Assembly: GCF_014844075.1 (NCBI RefSeq)
Contig: NZ_CP062165.1
Coordinates: forward strand, 1,054,001 to 1,118,000
DNA from: Paenibacillus sp. JNUCC-31
GTDB lineage: Bacteria > Bacillota > Bacilli > Paenibacillales > Paenibacillaceae
DNA length: 64,000 bases
Reading direction: 5' to 3'
A program made the translations under genes and the position numbers. Below, in pieces: positions 24,932 through 33,698 of this stretch (position 1 is the first letter of the stretch; each line of letters opens with the position of its first letter). Below the pieces are notes generated by a model. That model searched no databases and had not been told where the DNA came from. It saw only the letters and a list, made by a program, of their open reading frames with translations.

Positions 24932-25837
24932 TTACCGCTCACCCACTACGAAGACTTCCGGTATCAGGTTTATACCGTTTTGAGATGATATAGTGCTCTG
25001 TATCTGCTGCATTAGGGTGATAACGTCCTCTGCTGTCGCCTGCCCTGTATTGACAATGAAATTGGCATGCATGGTGGATACCTGTGCGCCCCCCTGAGTC
25101 ATACCTTTAAGCCCCGCTGCTTCTATCAGTCGGGCAGCATGATCACCGGGTGGATTTCGGAATACGCTACCTGCACACGCCATCTGCAGTGGCTGTGTAC
25201 GTCGCCTGCGATCTTTGTAAGCCGCCATTGCTTCCGAAATGACCTTGCGTTCCCCATGCTGGAGTGCAAACGTAGCCTCCAGCACGATGCCTCTCCGTTC
25301 GTGCAGAACAGAGTGCCGATACGCAAATTCCATGTCCTCCTTGCTGTAACGTACCAATTCTCCTGTCTCCAAGACAATCTCAGCGGATTGAAATATCCGT
25401 GACACATCCGATCCATGGGCACCAGCGTTCATGTATACGGCTCCGCCGACCGTTCCGGGGATGCCGCTGCCAAATTCCAAACCGGTCCACTCTTTTTTGG
25501 CAGCAACCACACTGAGTTTGACAAAGGAATGGGCCGCTCCGGCCGTTACGCCTTCCTCATGAAACTCGGCATAATCAAAACCTTCTCCCGGTTTCACGAC
25601 AACTCCGCGTATCCCCTTGTCAGACACCAGCATGTTGGAACCCCGTCCAAGCTGCATCCATGGAATCTGATGCTCGTGCAGCAATTGGATGAGATTGACC
25701 ATTTGCTCCTTGTTTTCCGGTATGATCAGCGCATCTGCAGGACCGCCGATCTTCCATGTGGTGTATTTGGCTAGCGGCTCGTTTTCAAGAACTTTGCCGA
25801 CATTGTTCTGGGATAATAGCGATATCCACTGCTGCAT
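24932..25837 (-). CDS. murB: UDP-N-acetylenolpyruvoylglucosamine reductase MurB
   Basis: A 301-residue FAD enzyme reducing the MurA product to UDP-MurNAc with NADPH. FAD-binding blocks: 'TTWKIGGPADALIIPENK', 'LGRGSNMLVSD' and 'GIPGTVGGAVYMNAGAHG'. The catalytic serine is in 'CAGSVFRNPPGDHAARLIE'. It lacks the extra domain of type I enzymes, so it is type II, as is normal in Bacillota. I start at the ATG at 25837 directly after AAAGGAGGATATAAAT; an upstream extension to 25927 would be out of family. It is 17 bp upstream of murA. Confidence 0.95.
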   Translation of the reverse strand: MQQWISLLSQNNVGKVLENEPLAKYTTWKIGGPADALIIPENKEQMVNLIQLLHEHQIPWMQLGRGSNMLVSDKGIRGVVVKPGEGFDYAEFHEEGVTAGAAHSFVKLSVVAAKKEWTGLEFGSGIPGTVGGAVYMNAGAHGSDVSRIFQSAEIVLETGELVRYSKEDMEFAYRHSVLHERRGIVLEATFALQHGERKVISEAMAAYKDRRRRTQPLQMACAGSVFRNPPGDHAARLIEAAGLKGMTQGGAQVSTMHANFIVNTGQATAEDVITLMQQIQSTISSQNGINLIPEVFVVGER

Positions 25838-25987
25838 ATTTATATCCTCCTTTACTTCAAAACCGATGAGCAGGCTGCTGTTTTCGTTTCTGCAGACCGT
25901 GCTGCGCTCCCATGGAACGATTGTCACAATTTATACGGTATCTTATGTCAGTCCCGCCGCGTGTGTGACAAACGCCCAAAACGCACT

Positions 25988-27097
25988 TTACCGCCCTGCA
26001 GCAAGACGCCGAATCTCGCTCACAAGCACTTCGGCTGCATCAGGTTTACCCAGTTTTCGGGAGGCTTCAGCCATCCTTCTGCGTGCCGGTTCATCTTTCA
26101 TAATTCCAGCAACCGCTTCATATAACGCCTGCCCTGTGAGATCCTTCTCCAGCATGGTGAGTGATGCACCACCACCCTCAAGCGTGCGGGCATTCGCCTC
26201 CTGATGATTATTCGTCACGTTCGGTGAAGGAATCAGGATGGACGGAATGCCAAGAGATGTAATCTCGGCAAGGAATGAAGCCCCTGCACGATTCACAATC
26301 AGTGACGTACAAGCAAGAACCTCTGGCATATTGTGTACGTAGGGCAGCACATGCAGATGATTCGGCATGGTGCCAAGTGAACTGCGAATGGCTTCACGTG
26401 TTTCATCAAAATACGAATCGCCTGTGACGTAAACCACATGCACATCATCAAGCTGTTCCAGCATCGGTGCCATGTCCACCATGGCCTTGTTAATTGCTTT
26501 CGCACCACGGCTGCCGCCAACCACAAGAACAACTCTGCTGTTCATTGGTACACCCAGCGTCGCAAAGCCACGATCACGGCTGGCCTGAGCAACCGTGGTA
26601 GCTCTTGGATTGCCGGTATACACGACCCGTTTAGCTCCAGAAAATGCTTTTTCCGATCCCTCAAAACTAACAGCTACCGTATCCACATACCGGGTCAGGA
26701 ACTTGTTCGTTAATCCGGGAATGGCATTCTGCTCATGAATGACACTTGGAATACCGAGTTTGGCTGCCGCATACACGACAGGTCCACACACATAACCACC
26801 GGTACCTATGACGACATCGGGCTTGAATTCCCTGAGCATTTTTTTGGATTTGCGAACACCTTGAAGAAATCTCATGACCGTCTTCAGGTTGTCTATGGAT
26901 AACTTCCGGCGAAAACCTGTAATATCAATCGATTGAAACGGAATATTTTCCTGTGGCACCAGTTTGCTTTCCAGCCCCCGGGTACCACCAATATATAGAA
27001 ATGTCGAGTCGGGATTCTCCGCCTCACATTGTCTTGCTATAGCAACGGCCGGGTAGATATGACCACCGGTACCGCCGCCGCTTAGAACGACTCGCAT
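25988..27097 (-). CDS. murG: UDP-GlcNAc transferase MurG
   Basis: A 369-residue GT-B glycosyltransferase that turns lipid I into lipid II on the inner membrane face. 'GGGTGGHIYPA' (from residue 7) is the lipid I side loop. 'VIGTGGYVCGPVVYAA', 'HEQNAIPGLTNK' and 'VVGGSRGAKAINK' are further G-loops. 'NRAGASFLAEITSLGIPSILIP' carries the UDP-GlcNAc contacts. ATG at 27097 behind GAGGTGAA, seven bases after the spoVE/ftsW stop. Downstream is a 150-bp gap to murB with no clear signal. Confidence 0.96.
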   Translation of the reverse strand: MRVVLSGGGTGGHIYPAVAIARQCEAENPDSTFLYIGGTRGLESKLVPQENIPFQSIDITGFRRKLSIDNLKTVMRFLQGVRKSKKMLREFKPDVVIGTGGYVCGPVVYAAAKLGIPSVIHEQNAIPGLTNKFLTRYVDTVAVSFEGSEKAFSGAKRVVYTGNPRATTVAQASRDRGFATLGVPMNSRVVLVVGGSRGAKAINKAMVDMAPMLEQLDDVHVVYVTGDSYFDETREAIRSSLGTMPNHLHVLPYVHNMPEVLACTSLIVNRAGASFLAEITSLGIPSILIPSPNVTNNHQEANARTLEGGGASLTMLEKDLTGQALYEAVAGIMKDEPARRRMAEASRKLGKPDAAEVLVSEIRRLAAGR

Positions 27098-27104
27098 CGT
27101 AGAT

Positions 27105-28202
27105 TCACCTCGCATAACGGGATAAGTTTAATAATATACCTAGCGCTGTCAACATCAATGTCAGAGAGGATCCGCCATAACTAATAAGGGGAAGGGTGAT
27201 CCCCGTAACGGGCATAAGCCCAATAACGACACCAATGTTAATGATGACCTGTACAGCCACCATACCCACAATCCCGACACCCAGCAGACTTCCAAAAGCA
27301 TCCGGTACTGTCATCGCTACGCGCATCCCTCTCCAAACCAGTATCAGGAACAGCAATAATACAATCATTCCACCAATGAAGCCAAGCTCTTCTGCCAAAA
27401 TGGAGAAAATAAAATCCGTTTGCGGCTCGGGAACGTAGCTGTATTTTTGTCGGCTCATCCCCAGCCCCAAGCCCGCAAGTCCTCCGGGGCCGATCGCATA
27501 TAACGATTGAATAATCTGATATCCGGCACCAAGTGGATCAGACCACGGGTCCAAAAAAGCCGTTATTCGCTGCAATCGGTAAGGAGCTGCTGCAATCAAC
27601 GCGGCAAACCCTGCTACCCCGCCAAGGGCGAGCAGCAAGAGATGTTTCATCCGTGCTCCTGCTGTAAAAATAATAAGCATGGATGCACCCAGCATTACGG
27701 TGCCTGTCCCCAAATCGGGCTGAAGCATAATAATACCAAAGGCCAAACCAATCAATCCAAGCGGTGGCAAAAGCCCCGTGGTGAACGTTTTGATTTTACC
27801 AGGTTCTTTGCTTAACCAGTGAGCAAGAAACAGGATCATGCCCAATTTCATGAATTCAGAAGGCTGTATGCCGAACGAGCCAATGCCCAACCAACTTCGC
27901 GCCCCTCCACGAACTACTCCGATGCCGGGAATCAGCACCGCAATCAGCATGATAAAACAGGCAATCAGTATAGGTTTGGCATATTTTCTCCAGACCCGGT
28001 AGTCCACATTTGCGGTAACAAACATGGCAGCAAGCCCAAGTCCGGCGAACAACAGCTGTCTTTTGACAAAATAAAATGAATCACCATAGTCATGGAAAGC
28101 CAGCACCGAGCCCGCACTATAGACCATAATAATGCCGATGGCAAGCAATGCCAGAATACAAATCAGGAGCCAGATATCCGGCGCCGGTCGCGACTGTTTC
28201 AT
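27105..28202 (-). CDS. spoVE: SEDS glycosyltransferase SpoVE/FtsW
   Basis: A 365-residue SEDS-family protein with about ten helices, which polymerises lipid II together with a class B penicillin-binding protein. Conserved: 'KRQLLFAGLGLAAMFV', 'GIGSFGIQPSEFMKLGMI', 'LQPDLGTGTVML' and the C-terminal 'GLMPVTGITLPLISYGGSS'. The length equals that of B. subtilis SpoVE (about 366) rather than FtsW (about 403), and the position after murD is that of spoVE. As no other SEDS gene is in view, it may serve both division and spore cortex. Confidence 0.9.
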   Translation of the reverse strand: MKQSRPAPDIWLLICILALLAIGIIMVYSAGSVLAFHDYGDSFYFVKRQLLFAGLGLAAMFVTANVDYRVWRKYAKPILIACFIMLIAVLIPGIGVVRGGARSWLGIGSFGIQPSEFMKLGMILFLAHWLSKEPGKIKTFTTGLLPPLGLIGLAFGIIMLQPDLGTGTVMLGASMLIIFTAGARMKHLLLLALGGVAGFAALIAAAPYRLQRITAFLDPWSDPLGAGYQIIQSLYAIGPGGLAGLGLGMSRQKYSYVPEPQTDFIFSILAEELGFIGGMIVLLLFLILVWRGMRVAMTVPDAFGSLLGVGIVGMVAVQVIINIGVVIGLMPVTGITLPLISYGGSSLTLMLTALGILLNLSRYAR

Positions 28203-28226
28203 CAGGAGGCCACCCCTTGCATGGAA

Positions 28227-28250
28227 GTAGGGGCTTTTCCACCCCCCTAC
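28227..28250 (-). other. Intra-operon hairpin between murD and spoVE/ftsW
   Basis: GTAGGGG (28227-28233) pairs with CCCCTAC (28244-28250) directly after the murD stop codon. No U-tract follows on the minus strand, so read-through is expected. Confidence 0.4.
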
Positions 28251-29672
28251 TTACAAGTTATGCGCCGCCTCTTTAAAAATGCGTCCTCGCTCTTCATAGG
28301 AAGCAAACATGTCCCAACTTGCACATGCCGGTGACAACAAGACGACATCACCCGGAGCTGCAAGCTGCGAAGCTTCCTGCACGGCAGCGGTTAACGTTTG
28401 GGCAGCGTCCTCCTCATTATCGACGACCTTAATTTGCTTTAATCCCGCCAGTTCTGCGACCTTGGCAATTTTGGTGCGTGTCTCACCAAGTGCAACTACA
28501 GCTTTCACCCGCTCCTGGAACAGTGGCAGCAATTCCATCATGTCTGAACCACGATCCAGTCCTCCGGCAATGAGCACGACTGGTTCCTTGAATGAGTTCA
28601 GCGCCATTACGGTTGCCTTGGAGTTGGTCGCTTTGGAATTGTTGTAATACTTAGCTCCATCATGTTCAAGTACATACTCAAGACGGTGTTCAACCCCCTT
28701 GAAGTCAGCCAGAGGCGCAGCAAGCACAGATGGGTCGGCTCCAGCGGACACAGCAATAGCCACTGCTGCCAATGCATTTCCGACATTGAATCGTCCCGGG
28801 ATTCCGATGTCTTCCACATCAATAATGACGTGATGGTTGCCCTGACCGTCTGCATAGATCACCTGGCGCTTCACATCATCCTCTTCCCCGTCCACGTATG
28901 GAGGATCAGCATATACCCCTGCTTCAAGCTTCTCTGTCAGCGAAAATGGGAGCAGTTTTGCTTTGATATAAGGAACCAGTCCGCGGCATACCGGATCATC
29001 CCAGTTCAGGATAGCTACATCCTCCGGCTGCTGGTTGGAAAATAATTTGGCTTTGGAAGCCACATAATCATCCATGTCTCCATGATAGTCCAAATGAGTC
29101 TCCGCTACGTTTAACAAACTGGCAATACGCGGCCGGAAATCGGCTGTTCCTTTGAGTTGGAAACTGCTAAGCTCTACCACCATCCAGTTATCCGCAGAAG
29201 CCTGCTCTGCTGCCTCACTCAATGGCGTTCCAATATTACCGGCAACGATAGGTTTCAAACCGGCAACCTCCAACATGTTGCCTACCCACGTTGTTGTAGT
29301 CGTTTTCCCATTGGAACCCGTAATTCCGATCATAGGGGCAGCGCATAGATGATAAGCTACCTCCACTTCGGTCACTACTTCGATGCCTAATGCAAGCGCC
29401 TGCTGCACAGGAGGTGCCTGATACGGAATGCCCGGATTTTTGACCACAAGCTTCACATCACTTTGAATCAAGTCGTCGGGATGACCTCCGCACACAATAG
29501 AAATTCCCAAAGCCTCCAATTCGGATGCTTCGGGACACTGTTCTCTCTCTTTTTTATCATTAACTGTGACCTTGGCGCCGGCACGATCCAATACTTTGGC
29601 AACCTGCACACCACTCTTCGCGAGTCCAAGTACAACCACTTTTTGTCCACGATATGATTCAGGATGGTTCAT
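28251..29672 (-). CDS. murD: UDP-MurNAc-L-alanine:D-glutamate ligase MurD
   Basis: A 473-residue cytoplasmic Mur ligase adding D-Glu. N-terminal Rossmann domain 'VVVLGLAKSGVQVAKVL'; ATP loop 'GITGSNGKTTTTTWVG'; 'LSSFQL' and 'NVAETHLDYHG' in the central domain; C-terminal ligase domain with 'EHRLEYV', 'NNSKATNSKAT' and 'LIAGGLDRGSD'. The end 'LLSPACASWDMFASYEERG' is typical of MurD. ATG behind AAGGGG. Three bases separate it from mraY. Confidence 0.96.
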   Translation of the reverse strand: MNHPESYRGQKVVVLGLAKSGVQVAKVLDRAGAKVTVNDKKEREQCPEASELEALGISIVCGGHPDDLIQSDVKLVVKNPGIPYQAPPVQQALALGIEVVTEVEVAYHLCAAPMIGITGSNGKTTTTTWVGNMLEVAGLKPIVAGNIGTPLSEAAEQASADNWMVVELSSFQLKGTADFRPRIASLLNVAETHLDYHGDMDDYVASKAKLFSNQQPEDVAILNWDDPVCRGLVPYIKAKLLPFSLTEKLEAGVYADPPYVDGEEDDVKRQVIYADGQGNHHVIIDVEDIGIPGRFNVGNALAAVAIAVSAGADPSVLAAPLADFKGVEHRLEYVLEHDGAKYYNNSKATNSKATVMALNSFKEPVVLIAGGLDRGSDMMELLPLFQERVKAVVALGETRTKIAKVAELAGLKQIKVVDNEEDAAQTLTAAVQEASQLAAPGDVVLLSPACASWDMFASYEERGRIFKEAAHNL

Positions 29673-29675
29673 TGT

Positions 29676-30644
29676 TTACAACCCCTTGTTGAGATAAAGT
29701 CCAAGAGCGGCCAATATGGCTCCTACCGCCCAAAAAGTAATGACAACTCGCCATTCCGACCAGCCGCTCAGTTCAAAGTGGTGATGAATCGGGCTCATTT
29801 TGAATATGCGTTTGCCACGTGTTTTAAATGATACCACTTGAATAATAACGGACAGAATCTCGATAACGAAAATACCGCCAATAATAACAAAAAGAAGTTC
29901 TGTCTTCGTCACAATAGCGACTGCACCAATCGCACCGCCAATTCCCAGGGACCCTGTATCTCCCATAAATACTTTGGCAGGGTGTGCATTGTATACGAGG
30001 AAACCAAGCACCGCACCGATCATTGCTGCTGCACATACTGCTGCTGGCATGGATGTTGCTTGCATGGCCACAATGGCAAATGCGCCAAATGCAATGGCGC
30101 TCACCCCGGACAGCAAGCCGTCCAGACCGTCCGTGAAGTTGACTGCATTCGTGATGGCAAGCATCATGAATACTACAAACGGATAGTAAAACCATCCCGT
30201 CCAGTCAAAAGAGAATGATGTACCTGGAATCGATATGGCTGTACTGTGTCCATTTTGGATCAGTAAGTAGCACATCACGGCACTGAAAAACAACTGACCA
30301 ATCATCTTTTGTTTAGCCGTCAGCCCCAGTGAACGTTTGAATACAATTTTGATGTAATCATCCAGGAAGCCGATCAGACCGAAACCGAGAGTAGCCACAA
30401 GCAGGACATAAAAGTCCGTATTTTTGACCGCTGAAAATTTCAAAAAGGCCAATGTGAACGCGAGTAAAATAACAACTCCGCCCATCGTAGGTGTTCCGCT
30501 TTTTTTCAGATGGCTCTGTGGCCCATCTTCCCGAACCTGCTGCCCGAATTTCATTCGACGCAGCAACGGAATCAAGAGCGGTGCGGCAATCACCGCCAAA
30601 ATAAATGAAACACCGATTGTTAACAGTAATACCTGAAAATCCAT
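29676..30644 (-). CDS. mraY: Phospho-MurNAc-pentapeptide transferase MraY
   Basis: A 322-residue ten-helix enzyme that moves phospho-MurNAc-pentapeptide to undecaprenyl phosphate, forming lipid I. Motifs: '[11 protein letters not shown]' near residue 50, 'GFLDDYIKI' with the aspartate pair, '[15 protein letters not shown]', '[10 protein letters not shown]', and the histidine motif '[15 protein letters not shown]'. ATG start. It sits between murF and murD, 12 bp after murF. It draws on the same undecaprenyl phosphate pool as the UbiA-type enzyme at 3035-3949. Confidence 0.97.
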   Translation of the reverse strand: MDFQVLLLTIGVSFILAVIAAPLLIPLLRRMKFGQQVREDGPQSHLKKSGTPTMGGVVILLAFTLAFLKFSAVKNTDFYVLLVATLGFGLIGFLDDYIKIVFKRSLGLTAKQKMIGQLFFSAVMCYLLIQNGHSTAISIPGTSFSFDWTGWFYYPFVVFMMLAITNAVNFTDGLDGLLSGVSAIAFGAFAIVAMQATSMPAAVCAAAMIGAVLGFLVYNAHPAKVFMGDTGSLGIGGAIGAVAIVTKTELLFVIIGGIFVIEILSVIIQVVSFKTRGKRIFKMSPIHHHFELSGWSEWRVVITFWAVGAILAALGLYLNKGL

Positions 30645-30656
30645 GGGTTCACCCCT

Positions 30657-32072
30657 CTAGTCTACTCTATTCTGTAATGGAGCTATTTTAAGCGCTTCGA
30701 CCACATCCTCCAGCTTCATGCCCCGTGAGGCCTTGAACAAGACAACATCTCTCGGATGGAGCTTCTCCAGCAGAAAACGGGTCAATTCTTCTTTGCTCTC
30801 AAACGCATGTACGGCGTCCGCAGGCATGTGCTGTCTCGCCCCTTCAGCGATACTTGATGACAAAGACCCATAAGCCAGCATCATATTCATTTTGGCAGGT
30901 GTAATATACTCCCCGATGCCACGATGAAGCTCTTGCTCCTGAGGTCCCAGTTCGAGCATATCGCCAAGTACAGCTACTTTATTACGATATCCCTTAAGGC
31001 TTTCTAGAACATCCACTGCGGCCTTCATGGAGGTCGGGCTTGCATTGTATGCATCATTGAGCAGGGTCAGACCACTCACACCCTGAAGAACTTCAATGCG
31101 CATGCCTGTCAATTTCAATCCGGACAGCCCTGCTGCAATTTGCTCGGATTCCACTCCATAATGTCGTGCAACCGCTAGCGCAGCAAGACAGTTAACCACA
31201 TTATGAGTCCCCAGCAATGGCAATGTAAGAGCAGCTTCTCCCAACTGCTTGGTCGTAAAAGCAACCCCGTTTTGCACATTCATGAGTCCAGTTGGATAAT
31301 CATCATTATCTGTATGCAAGCCAAATGTATAACGCTGAAGGCCTTCAGGCTGCTTCGTCGCCGGCTCTGCCAATACTTGTTCAATCAAAGGCTCGTCTCC
31401 GTTGTAGATCAGTAAACCGCCTGGTTTCATGCCAGCAGCGATTTCAGCCTTGGCACGGGCAATCTCCAATCGGGACCCCAGTTGAAGCAGATGAGACTCC
31501 CCAATGTTCGTGATGATCGCGACATCCGGCTGGGCGATCACAGACAATTCTTCGATCTCCCCCCGGCCGCTCATGCCCATTTCAAGAATCACAATTTCGG
31601 TATCGGGCTCCATGCTTAGTACGGTGAGTGGCAGGCCAATATGGTTATTAAAGTTGCCTTGGGTTTTGTGCACTTTGAACGTGGTAGACAGAATGGCATC
31701 CACAATGTCTTTCGTTGTTGTTTTGCCATTGCTGCCCGTAATACCCACGACTGATGCATCGCTTTCCCGCAAATAGGATGAAGCGAGCACCTGCAATGCA
31801 ACAAGGGTATCCTCTACCACAATGACAGCACCTCGTGGTTCAGTCCCATGGTCCCTTTGCCATAGGGTTCCAGCAGCACCCTTCTCTACACAGGTTTGCA
31901 CAAACTCATGTCCATCAAACCTTTCGCCAACCAGCGGGATAAAGAGACTTCCCTGGGTGGGCTTACGTGAATCTGTAAATACACCTTCAACAGACACATC
32001 TCCATAAGCGGCAACGTCAGTTAGTGTTCCTCCACACATCTCGGCGATTTGTGCCAATGTTTTTTTTATCAA
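30657..32072 (-). CDS. murF: UDP-MurNAc-tripeptide:D-Ala-D-Ala ligase MurF
   Basis: A 471-residue Mur ligase adding D-Ala-D-Ala. Motifs: 'VFTDSRKPTQGSLFIPL', ATP loop 'GITGSNGKTTTKDIV', 'EMGMSGRGEI', 'NIGESHL' and the C-terminal 'LNDAYNASPTSMKAAVD', 'LGDMLELG'. Start is TTG at 32072, overlapping the TGA of murE by four bases, with AAGGGGC upstream, so translation is probably coupled. In B. subtilis murF is beside ddl outside the dcw cluster; here it is inside and no ddl is visible. Confidence 0.95.
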   Translation of the reverse strand: MIKKTLAQIAEMCGGTLTDVAAYGDVSVEGVFTDSRKPTQGSLFIPLVGERFDGHEFVQTCVEKGAAGTLWQRDHGTEPRGAVIVVEDTLVALQVLASSYLRESDASVVGITGSNGKTTTKDIVDAILSTTFKVHKTQGNFNNHIGLPLTVLSMEPDTEIVILEMGMSGRGEIEELSVIAQPDVAIITNIGESHLLQLGSRLEIARAKAEIAAGMKPGGLLIYNGDEPLIEQVLAEPATKQPEGLQRYTFGLHTDNDDYPTGLMNVQNGVAFTTKQLGEAALTLPLLGTHNVVNCLAALAVARHYGVESEQIAAGLSGLKLTGMRIEVLQGVSGLTLLNDAYNASPTSMKAAVDVLESLKGYRNKVAVLGDMLELGPQEQELHRGIGEYITPAKMNMMLAYGSLSSSIAEGARQHMPADAVHAFESKEELTRFLLEKLHPRDVVLFKASRGMKLEDVVEALKIAPLQNRVD

Positions 32073-33556
32073 TTGGATTTGCCCCTTATCGCTTCTTTCG
32101 CTATGATCCGGTCGTCAAAGTCCGTTTTGGTTGTACCAATGATTTGATAAGTCTCGTGGCCCTTGCCCGCAATCAATACTACATCGGCAGGGCTTGCCAT
32201 TTCAATAGCTTCATGAATCGCCTGGCGCCGATCCACAATCATGGTATACCGATCCGCTTGAATGCCATCTTCAATCAGTCCCTGTTCAATGTCTTTAAGA
32301 ATCAAATCAGGATCTTCTGTACGCGGATTATCGGAAGTAACCAATACAATGTCGCTATATTTCGCTGCAATTTTGCCCATTAACGGGCGTTTCGTACGAT
32401 CTCGGTCACCACCGCACCCAAATACACAGATTACACGTCCCTCAGCAAATTCTTTCACTGTCCGCAGTACGTTCTCCAGGCCATCCGGAGTGTGTGCATA
32501 ATCAACAATAACAGCAAACGGCTGTCCTTCATCCACAGCCTCTACACGTCCATCTACACCAGGTACCGTCTCCAGGCTACGTTTGATCTCTTCCAACGGA
32601 ACATTCTCAACCAACGCAGCAGCAATGGCAGCCATTGCATTGTACACATTGAATTTGCCGACCATCCGTAGACGAATATCCGTGCTGCCACGGAAGGTGT
32701 CCACATGGAAAGAAGTACCTTGAGAGGTAATGGATATTTGGGATGCGCGAACATCTGCATGGTCTTCCATGCCGTATGTAATCACTTCAGCCGCTGTAAC
32801 AGAACTAAAATATGCTGCTGCAGGATCATCTGCGTTGATCACAGCAAATTTGCGCTTCGAAGCATCCTCCGTATAACCGTTACCCAGCCTTGCAAAGAAC
32901 AATCCTTTGGCTGCGCGATATTCTTCCATGGAATGATGGTAATCCAGATGATCCTGCGTCAGATTGGTAAACACGGCAGTTCGGAATTCCGTTCCCTTAA
33001 CACGACCTTGCTCCAGAGCGTGGGAGGATACTTCCATAACACAGCAGTTCGTACCTGCTTGAACCATATCATGCAGACTGCGCTGCAAGTCGAGCGCTTC
33101 CGGCGTTGTGCCTGACATTGGGTATGTGCGACCGTCATAACGCATTTGAATGGTCCCGATCAACCCCGTTTTCTGACCAAAATCACTCATGATTTTTTCT
33201 ATCAAGTAGGTTGTCGTTGTTTTCCCGTTGGTTCCCGTTACACCAATCATATTCATCTTGCGGCTTGGCGAGTCAAAAAAGGAATTTGCCAATACAGCCA
33301 TTGCAAAACGGCTGTCTTTGACCAACAGTTGCGGAACAGGCAGATCCAGCTCACGTTCCACTACCAGAGCAACAGCTCCAGCGTTTACGGCCTTCTCCGC
33401 AAAATGATGTCCATCGACCGTATGTCCCGGAAGACAGATAAACAGATCTCCCGGTTGTACCTGGCGAGAATCTGTCTGTAGGTTTTGGCATTCTGTATTT
33501 GGTTCGCCAATAACACGGGCGGTTGTCAGCGTTGATAAAAGTTGTTTTAAAAGCAC
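32069..33556 (-). CDS. murE: UDP-MurNAc-dipeptide:meso-DAP ligase MurE
   Basis: A 495-residue Mur ligase adding the third residue of the stem peptide. ATP loop 'GVTGTNGKTTTTYLIE'; 'NLTQDHLDYHHSMEEY'; 'VDYAHTPDGLENVL'. The specificity motif 'TSDNPRTEDP' has the DNPR that reads meso-diaminopimelate, not lysine, in agreement with dapL in this window. GTG start at 33556, about eight bases after GTGAGG. It is 130 bp downstream of spoVD, a gap that contains a hairpin, and overlaps murF. Confidence 0.96.
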   Translation of the reverse strand: MLLKQLLSTLTTARVIGEPNTECQNLQTDSRQVQPGDLFICLPGHTVDGHHFAEKAVNAGAVALVVERELDLPVPQLLVKDSRFAMAVLANSFFDSPSRKMNMIGVTGTNGKTTTTYLIEKIMSDFGQKTGLIGTIQMRYDGRTYPMSGTTPEALDLQRSLHDMVQAGTNCCVMEVSSHALEQGRVKGTEFRTAVFTNLTQDHLDYHHSMEEYRAAKGLFFARLGNGYTEDASKRKFAVINADDPAAAYFSSVTAAEVITYGMEDHADVRASQISITSQGTSFHVDTFRGSTDIRLRMVGKFNVYNAMAAIAAALVENVPLEEIKRSLETVPGVDGRVEAVDEGQPFAVIVDYAHTPDGLENVLRTVKEFAEGRVICVFGCGGDRDRTKRPLMGKIAAKYSDIVLVTSDNPRTEDPDLILKDIEQGLIEDGIQADRYTMIVDRRQAIHEAIEMASPADVVLIAGKGHETYQIIGTTKTDFDDRIIAKEAIRGKSN

Positions 33557-33675
33557 ATGAATAACCTCACTTTTCCAAGTTTACTTCGACTTCGATATCT
33601 GTCTGTATTCATACTATCGACAATACAGCCCATTAATGAAACGCAAGTTAGTGAATTTTGTTGCGGTGTGGGGAT

Positions 33676-33698
33676 CAAGAGCCCGGTCAGGGCTCTTG
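33676..33698 (-). other. Intra-operon hairpin at the spoVD stop
   Basis: CAAGAGCCC (33676-33684) pairs with GGGCTCTTG (33690-33698), a perfect nine-base stem with a five-base loop. It includes the spoVD-type stop codon. No U-tract follows, so it is not a standard terminator. Confidence 0.5.
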
